From the NCBI GenBank assembly GCA_030610025.1, contig JAUWSP010000042.1, forward strand, positions 1 to 10,896: 10,896 nucleotides of DNA, given 5' to 3'. Shown here piece after piece: positions 7,282 to 10,896 of the stretch. A model generated the notes under the pieces. That model did not search any database. It had not been told where the DNA came from and saw only the letters and a program-made list of their open reading frames with translations. Every line of letters starts with the position of its first letter. The first letter of the stretch is position 1. A program made the position numbers and the translations under genes. Source of the DNA: Acidobacteriota bacterium (GTDB lineage: Bacteria; Acidobacteriota; Thermoanaerobaculia; Multivoradales; JAHEKO01).

Positions 7282-7956
7282 CTATTGCTCCAACCACTCG
7301 AGGTTCAGGGGCAGATCGAACGGGGGAGAGCCCGAAGCTGGTCGATATCGGGAGATTTCGAAGCGGGTACGATTCCCTTCGAGGTCCTCGTAGGTCAGGT
7401 GCGAGAGGAGGTGCGTCTCCATGTCGAGGACGACCGTTGCCAGCACCAGACTGTGATCGGTCGCGAGGGGTGTGAAGACGATCTGCAGCATCTTCGCGTC
7501 CAGTGCCTGGGACTGCACCGAATAGCGCTGCTTGAGATTCTCGATCCGGAGTCGAAGGAAATCGAGGCCGGGCTCGCTGTCGGATTCCAGAACGAATCGA
7601 CGGCCCTGCGGTTCGCCCTCGTTCCATGTGTAGGCTTCCTGCCCGCAAACCAGATAGGACTTGGGATAGGGCTGTTGGTAGTCCCATCGCAGACAGTCGG
7701 GAATAGATAAGTGCAGGACACCGGCTTCCTCGTCGCCGGAGCTGAACCCTGCCGGCAAGAACGTTTGCACGAAATCCGCGCTGACGACCTTGCCGGTGAG
7801 CCCGTCCTTGAGTGCCTGTAACTGACCCCAGGGATCGGGCTGGGCAGCGGCCAGATTGGGCGAACCGAGGCCGGCCACGAGAGCTGCCAAGGCCAGCAAG
7901 GTGAAGGCCGAGTCTGCTACCTGGAGGGCGAGCCTGTGGATGGCAGTGGTCATCAT
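7282..7956 (-). CDS. lolA: LolA-like outer-membrane lipoprotein carrier
   Basis: Periplasmic chaperone that would carry lipoproteins from the inner to the outer membrane. The 224 residues include a signal peptide (hydrophobic core at about 17-30, cleavage likely after AAA near residue 38). The mature part matches the LolA fold pattern: SADFVQTF (58-65), EEAGVLHLSIPDCLRWDYQQPYPK (the family's 'G.l.l..P...RW.Y..P'), YLVCGQEAYTWNEG, then strands around LVLATVVLDMETHLLSHLTYEDLEGNRTRFEI. It ends normally with TAG. The ATG at 7954-7956 overlaps the purH stop as TGATG; a second ATG follows directly at 7951-7953 and either may be used. LolB, the usual partner in gammaproteobacteria, is not in the window and is absent from many other phyla. 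The LolA superfamily is clear; strict orthology to E. coli LolA is likely but not proven. Confidence 0.85.
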   Translation of the reverse strand: MMTTAIHRLALQVADSAFTLLALAALVAGLGSPNLAAAQPDPWGQLQALKDGLTGKVVSADFVQTFLPAGFSSGDEEAGVLHLSIPDCLRWDYQQPYPKSYLVCGQEAYTWNEGEPQGRRFVLESDSEPGLDFLRLRIENLKQRYSVQSQALDAKMLQIVFTPLATDHSLVLATVVLDMETHLLSHLTYEDLEGNRTRFEISRYRPASGSPPFDLPLNLEWLEQ

Positions 7957-9506
7957 CAGTGCCGGAAGTGACGCTTGCCGGTAAACAGCATCGCCACCCC
8001 CATCTCATCGGCCGCCTCCACCACCTCGGAATCGCGCTTGCTCCCTCCTGGCTGGATTACCGCTGTCACACCAGCTTCGGCGAGGACTTGCAGACCATCG
8101 GGGAAGGGAAAGAACGCGTCCGACGCTGCGACGCACCCTTTGGTTGCCACCTGGGCCTTGGAGATGGCCAGGTGACAGGAATCGACGCGACTCATCTGGC
8201 CGGCGCCGATACCGACCGTCTGGAAGCGATTTCCCACCACGATGGCGTTCGACTTGACATGTCGCACCACTCTCCAGTTGAAGTCCAGGGCCTCGCGCTC
8301 GTCCGCTGTGGGCTGCCGTTTGGTGGGGCAGGTCCAGGCCGCGGAGTCGTCTTCTGCCAGGTCGGGGGTCTGAGCCAGAAACCCGCCGTCAATGGCCCTG
8401 AGCTCGACCCTGGATTCGTCGATGGACTGGAGCGGGCAGCGGATGACCCGGAGGTTCTTCTTGTTGCCGAAGACCTGGATGGCTTCGTCGGTGAACTCTG
8501 GAGCGATGACGACCTCGATAAAGAGGGATTCCATGGCCTTGGCGGCAGCTCCGTCTAGGGGCCCATTGACAGCCACGATGGAGCCGAAGGCGGACACGGG
8601 ATCACACTCGAGCGCTTTCTCGTAGGCGGTCTCGACCGACTCGCCACGGCCGACGCCACAGGGGTTGCTGTGCTTCAGAATGCCGACGCACGTCCCTGAG
8701 AGGGTTGCGACCAGGCGACGAGCGGCGTCGGCATCCAGGAGGTTGTTGTAGGACAGCTCCTTGCCCTGGAGTTGCTCGAATCCTCCAAAGATCCCACCGC
8801 CGCCGAGCACGCTGTAGACCGCCGCAGGTTGATGGGGATTCTCGCCATAACGAGGCTCGAATGCCTTTTCCAGGTCGATGAGGAGATGAGACGTGAAGCC
8901 GGATTCGGCATCATCGATCTGCTCCTCCAGCCAGCCGGAGATCGCCGCGTCATAGGCCTGGGTGTGGCGGAAGGCCTTGATCGCCAGTCGCCGGCGGAGG
9001 GATTCCGGTACCTGTCCGTCGCCCTCTTCGAAGGCCGCGAGCACCTGCGGATAGTCGTCCGGATCGACGACCACCACGACTCCCGAGTGGTTCTTGGCTG
9101 CCGCCCGAATCATGCAGGGGCCGCCGATATCGATCATCTCCACCACTTGAGCGTAGGTCTTGCTGGCGTCGCGAGCCGTCGCCTGGAACGGATAGAGATT
9201 CACGACGACCAGGTCGATGGGGGCTATCCCGTGCTCTCTCAACTCGGCCACATGCGCGGCTTTCTCCCGGTCGGCCAGGATGCCACCGTGGAGGCGGGGG
9301 TGAAGGGTCTTCACCCGCCCGCCGAGGATCTCTGGAAACCCGGTCACCTCGGACACCGGAGTGACAGGGACGCCGGCCTCCGCCAGGATCTTGAAGGTTC
9401 CTCCAGTGGAGAGAATCTCGATGTCGAGCCCGGCGAGTCCCTCGGCGAAGGTCTCGATATTGCTCTTGTCATACACGGAGATGAGCGCGCGCGCCGCTTT
9501 CAGCAT
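7956..9506 (-). CDS. purH: Bifunctional AICAR formyltransferase / IMP cyclohydrolase
   Basis: Catalyses the last two steps of de novo purine synthesis: formylation of AICAR from 10-formyl-tetrahydrofolate and ring closure to IMP. From the ATG at 9504-9506 the product is 516 residues, as in the family. The N-terminal MGS-like cyclohydrolase domain (1 to about 150) has LISVYDKSNI (8-17), LSTGGT (32-37), GGRVKTLHPRLHGGIL (62-77) and IDIGGPCMIRAAAKNH (125-140). The C-terminal transformylase has RYGENPHQ (219-226), ELSYNNLLDADAA (250-262), KHSNPCGVG with catalytic K278-H279, and GAGQMSRVDS. The end, GKRHFRH, is typical. The frame is open up to 9644, but that adds 46 residues foreign to the family and overlaps the upstream gene. 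ATG 9506 has AGAGGACCTCAAGG just before it. It lies 44 bases after the upstream secreted-protein gene and is translationally linked to lolA. Confidence 0.98.
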   Translation of the reverse strand: MLKAARALISVYDKSNIETFAEGLAGLDIEILSTGGTFKILAEAGVPVTPVSEVTGFPEILGGRVKTLHPRLHGGILADREKAAHVAELREHGIAPIDLVVVNLYPFQATARDASKTYAQVVEMIDIGGPCMIRAAAKNHSGVVVVVDPDDYPQVLAAFEEGDGQVPESLRRRLAIKAFRHTQAYDAAISGWLEEQIDDAESGFTSHLLIDLEKAFEPRYGENPHQPAAVYSVLGGGGIFGGFEQLQGKELSYNNLLDADAARRLVATLSGTCVGILKHSNPCGVGRGESVETAYEKALECDPVSAFGSIVAVNGPLDGAAAKAMESLFIEVVIAPEFTDEAIQVFGNKKNLRVIRCPLQSIDESRVELRAIDGGFLAQTPDLAEDDSAAWTCPTKRQPTADEREALDFNWRVVRHVKSNAIVVGNRFQTVGIGAGQMSRVDSCHLAISKAQVATKGCVAASDAFFPFPDGLQVLAEAGVTAVIQPGGSKRDSEVVEAADEMGVAMLFTGKRHFRH

Positions 9507-9550
9507 CCTTGAGGTCCTCTTGGAAAGCTTGTAGGGGGTGACGCCGCTGC

Positions 9551-10342
9551 TCAGCGATTCTCGCCACCCGGGTTCAGGAGAATGAGTTGGTCCTCGTCCA
9601 ATGGCAGAAGATTGTTGCTGTCGATGCCGCCGGCCCCGAGCCAAATGTAGCGCAGAATCGAGACGACGTCGCTGACGGCGTGGCTGTAGGCCATCGAGCT
9701 GACGCCGAATGCCGTGGAGCGGTCGTCGAAAAGCTCCACCCCATTCGGTGTCCCGATCCTCTTGTACTCCAGGGAGATCAAGGGTCGGATGCGGCGAGAT
9801 CTCTCCAACGTGGCCCCGATCAAGGTCTCCAGGTCCGTCTTGCTTTCGACCATCCTTCCGGCGCCGTAGAAGACCACAGAAAAGCGGGGAAAGGCCGACT
9901 GTACGAAGGCCGGATAGTCGGCCAGGTAGGCCGGACGGGATTCTGCGGTCATGTCGCTGAGCAGAGGGTAATTGGCGGCCGCCATGTAGCTGGCAAGGAA
10001 GCCCATCCGAAAGATGATCTCGTCGAAGGAGACGTGTCCTTCAATCGCCTTGATGGCGTTTTGCGCCTCCCTTTCGATGGCCTGCTGGAGAACCTCGGGC
10101 GGCAAGGCCAACCCCTGTTTCGTTCCACCGGTTTGCTTGAACGGCGTCAAGACTCCCTCGCGAAAGCGGCTCTTGTGACGCTCCAACTGCCGACCGAGAT
10201 GGGGAGGGGCGAGAACCAGGGCCTGCTCGGTGATGGCCTCAGTCGTCTCTGGTGACCAGGCCGCGGCGGGGCTCGCGCTCATGGCAAGGATGAGGATCGA
10301 GGCTCCGGCGATGGCCCGGGTGGCGACTCTTCGGTTTCCCAT
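9551..10342 (-). CDS. Secreted protein distantly like zinc-dependent phospholipase C / S1-P1 nuclease
   Basis: 263 residues with a clear signal peptide (core at about 8-24). Cleavage after AAA would leave Trp29 as the first mature residue (WSPETTEAITEQAL). An N-terminal Trp that binds zinc is the hallmark of phospholipase C and S1/P1 nucleases, and the following amphipathic helix and APPHL resemble secreted members of that fold. A possible zinc motif HxxxD is present as H221-D225 (SHAVSDVV). The usual helix with His and Asp ligands seems changed: RMGFLASYMAAANYPL (112-126) has Ser and Ala where I would expect His and Asp. The remainder (YPAFVQSAFPRFSVVFYG, 143-160) has no recognised motif. 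Function is unknown; the protein may be an inactive relative. The ATG at 10340-10342 starts the signal peptide. It lies 44 bases before purH and is probably its operon leader. The family link rests on motif recollection, so it is tentative. Confidence 0.7.
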   Translation of the reverse strand: MGNRRVATRAIAGASILILAMSASPAAAWSPETTEAITEQALVLAPPHLGRQLERHKSRFREGVLTPFKQTGGTKQGLALPPEVLQQAIEREAQNAIKAIEGHVSFDEIIFRMGFLASYMAAANYPLLSDMTAESRPAYLADYPAFVQSAFPRFSVVFYGAGRMVESKTDLETLIGATLERSRRIRPLISLEYKRIGTPNGVELFDDRSTAFGVSSMAYSHAVSDVVSILRYIWLGAGGIDSNNLLPLDEDQLILLNPGGENR

Positions 10343-10367
10343 GGAGCCCTATTGTAAGCCGGGACTC

Positions 10368-10397
10368 TTGACTCGGGTAATGCTGTGACGCTATAAA
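10368..10397 (+). promoter_or_regulatory. Sigma70-type promoter of the tRNA-Phe gene
   Basis: TTGACT (10368-10373, 5/6) is followed after 18 bases by TATAAA (10392-10397, 5/6). Transcription would start near 10404, about 19 bases before the mature tRNA, as expected for a short 5' leader removed by RNase P. The stretch between (10398-10422) is GC-rich, as in many stable-RNA discriminators. Confidence 0.7.
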
Positions 10398-10422
10398 ACC
10401 GCGCAGGGGCTTGTGGCCCCGT

Positions 10423-10498
10423 GCCCAGGTAGCTCAGTTGGTAGAGCAGTGGACTGAAAATCCGCGTGTCGGTGGTTCGAATCCGCCCCTGGGCACCA
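10423..10498 (+). tRNA. tRNA-Phe (anticodon GAA)
   Basis: A full 76-base cloverleaf can be folded by eye. The acceptor stem GCCCAGG/CCTGGGC is perfectly paired. The D arm is GCTC-AGTTGGTA-GAGC. The anticodon stem GTGGA/TCCGC holds loop CTGAAAA, with anticodon GAA at 10456-10458. The variable loop is GTGTC, and the T arm is GGTGG-TTCGAAT-CCGCC. The discriminator base is A and the CCA end is encoded. The sequence is close to typical bacterial tRNA-Phe. It stands alone, divergent from the secreted-protein/purH/lolA genes. Confidence 0.98.
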
Positions 10499-10747
10499 TC
10501 CTTACCCCGTCACAACAAGCACTTACGGCACCAGAATCCGGGTATCCGGGCTCTGACATGGTCTCGTGGGCACACCGTGGGCATAAGAGGTGTAGGTGTC
10601 GGCCGGGCGGTGACAGTCGCCGCCGCCAGTTTATCGGGTCGAAACCTAGGAAGAGTCAGCAGTCGATGGATCCGGAGTCGAGTTCGCCGAATCCGTCCAT
10701 AACGGGTGGTACAAACACTGGGGGCAGGTCAAATCGGGTCCAGGCCC
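10499..10747. other. Intergenic region between tRNA-Phe and a convergent gene
   Basis: 249 bases with no credible gene. The plus-strand open frame that crosses it starts inside the tRNA leader and has no family features. It contains an 8-base direct repeat CGTGGGCA (10565-10572 and 10576-10583), a tandem ATCCGGG pair near 10537-10550, and a weak GGCG/CGCC hairpin (10606-10621) without a T-run. No convincing rho-independent terminator was found for either flanking transcript. No integrase or second copy of the tRNA 3' end is visible. Confidence 0.6.
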
Positions 10748-10896
10748 TCAAATGATGAGGCGGACGCCGCCGAGCTCCGCCAGGCCGTAGAGGAAGTGGT
10801 CACCCGGTGAGCCGATGAACATGAAGTTCATCGGTACATCCCACTCCTGCGAGAGCTCGCGAATCAGCTCCGGAGTGAAGACACCCTTGAGAACGA
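10748..10896 (-). CDS. C-terminal fragment of an unidentified protein (5' part outside window)
   Basis: Reading the minus strand in the frame ending at a TGA at 10748-10750 gives 48 residues in an open frame to the window edge. It begins VLKGVFTPELIRELSQEW, continues through VPMNFMFIGSPGDHF, and ends YGLAELGGVRLII. The other two minus frames contain stops, and the composition is protein-like (amphipathic helix, then a hydrophobic strand-turn-helix), so a real gene end is likely. I do not recognise the family. It converges on the tRNA-Phe gene. Confidence 0.6.
   Translation of the reverse strand, partial: VLKGVFTPELIRELSQEWDVPMNFMFIGSPGDHFLYGLAELGGVRLII

Noticed and set aside
8772..9512. Long plus-strand open frame (246 residues) opposite purH
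   Set aside because: Antisense shadow of a certain gene in GC-rich DNA. The same holds for the long plus frames at 1767-2552, 3099-3653 and 9587-10255.
9507..9644. Upstream extension of purH to 9644
   Set aside because: The added residues are low-complexity and basic, foreign to the family, and overlap the upstream gene; ATG 9506 has a good ribosome binding site.
10351..10380. Minus-strand TACAAT (10351-10356) with TTACCC (10375-10380) as promoter of the secreted-protein/purH/lolA genes
   Set aside because: The -35 matches only 3/6, and transcription would start about two bases before the ATG; possible as a leaderless promoter but too weak to annotate.
10606..10621. GGCG/CGCC hairpin as a rho-independent terminator of the tRNA transcript
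   Set aside because: The stem has only four Watson-Crick pairs plus wobbles and no T-run follows on either strand.
10411..10755. Plus-strand open frame covering the tRNA-Phe gene and its flank (114 residues)
   Set aside because: It starts before and reads through the tRNA, has no ribosome binding site or family features, and overlaps the real end of a minus-strand gene.
1..10896. CRISPR arrays, insertion sequences, phage or toxin-antitoxin genes, or a new multi-gene defence system
   Set aside because: No regularly spaced repeats, terminal inverted repeats, transposase or integrase motifs, or effector-like genes were seen; the genes are mainly housekeeping and envelope-related.

Overview
The window reads as ordinary chromosomal DNA from a GC-rich, diderm (Gram-negative) bacterium. 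It carries a four-gene block for making and activating KDO, the sugar joining lipid A to the rest of lipopolysaccharide, plus a LolA-type outer-membrane lipoprotein carrier; both imply an LPS-bearing outer membrane. The mixture (metal-dependent KdsA, a kdsB-pyrG-kdsA-kdsD order, many short secreted proteins of unknown function) would fit Acidobacteriota or a similar deep phylum, but that placement is inference. No transposase, integrase, CRISPR array or phage gene was seen.

Layout. (1) Positions 1-4224, minus strand: kdsB, pyrG, kdsA and kdsD (kdsD runs off the left edge) form a tight operon. The kdsB-pyrG gap is 31 bases, pyrG-kdsA overlap as ATGA, and kdsA-kdsD overlap as TTGA with a TTG start. 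KdsD makes arabinose-5-phosphate, KdsA condenses it with PEP to KDO-8-phosphate, and KdsB activates KDO with CTP, which PyrG supplies. The KDO-8-P phosphatase (kdsC) is not in view and could lie just past the left edge. (2) Positions 4225-4389: a divergent control region with a candidate kdsB promoter. (3) Positions 4390-5535, plus strand: a membrane-anchored protein that looks like the non-catalytic beta-sandwich modules of bacterial alpha-L-rhamnosidases. Its 3' end overlaps the next, convergent gene by 78 bases. (4) Positions 5458-7168, minus strand: a long-chain polyprenyl diphosphate synthase preceded by a secreted protein with a carboxypeptidase-regulatory-like domain and a BamE-like tail. 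A perfect TATAAT lies just upstream of this pair. (5) Positions 7282-10342, minus strand: a secreted protein distantly like zinc-dependent phospholipase C/S1-P1 nuclease, then purH, then lolA (purH-lolA overlap as TGATG). (6) Positions 10368-10498, plus strand: tRNA-Phe(GAA) with encoded CCA and a good sigma70-type promoter. (7) Positions 10499-10747 hold no gene; 10748-10896 is the C-terminus of an unidentified minus-strand gene.

The theme is envelope biogenesis (KDO, polyprenyl carrier lipid, LolA, three secreted or anchored unknowns) interleaved with nucleotide synthesis (pyrG, purH). I did not find a convincing new multi-gene system. The most interesting leads are the catalytic-domain-less rhamnosidase-like protein, the altered glutaminase lid of PyrG, and the phospholipase C-like protein that seems to have lost metal ligands.
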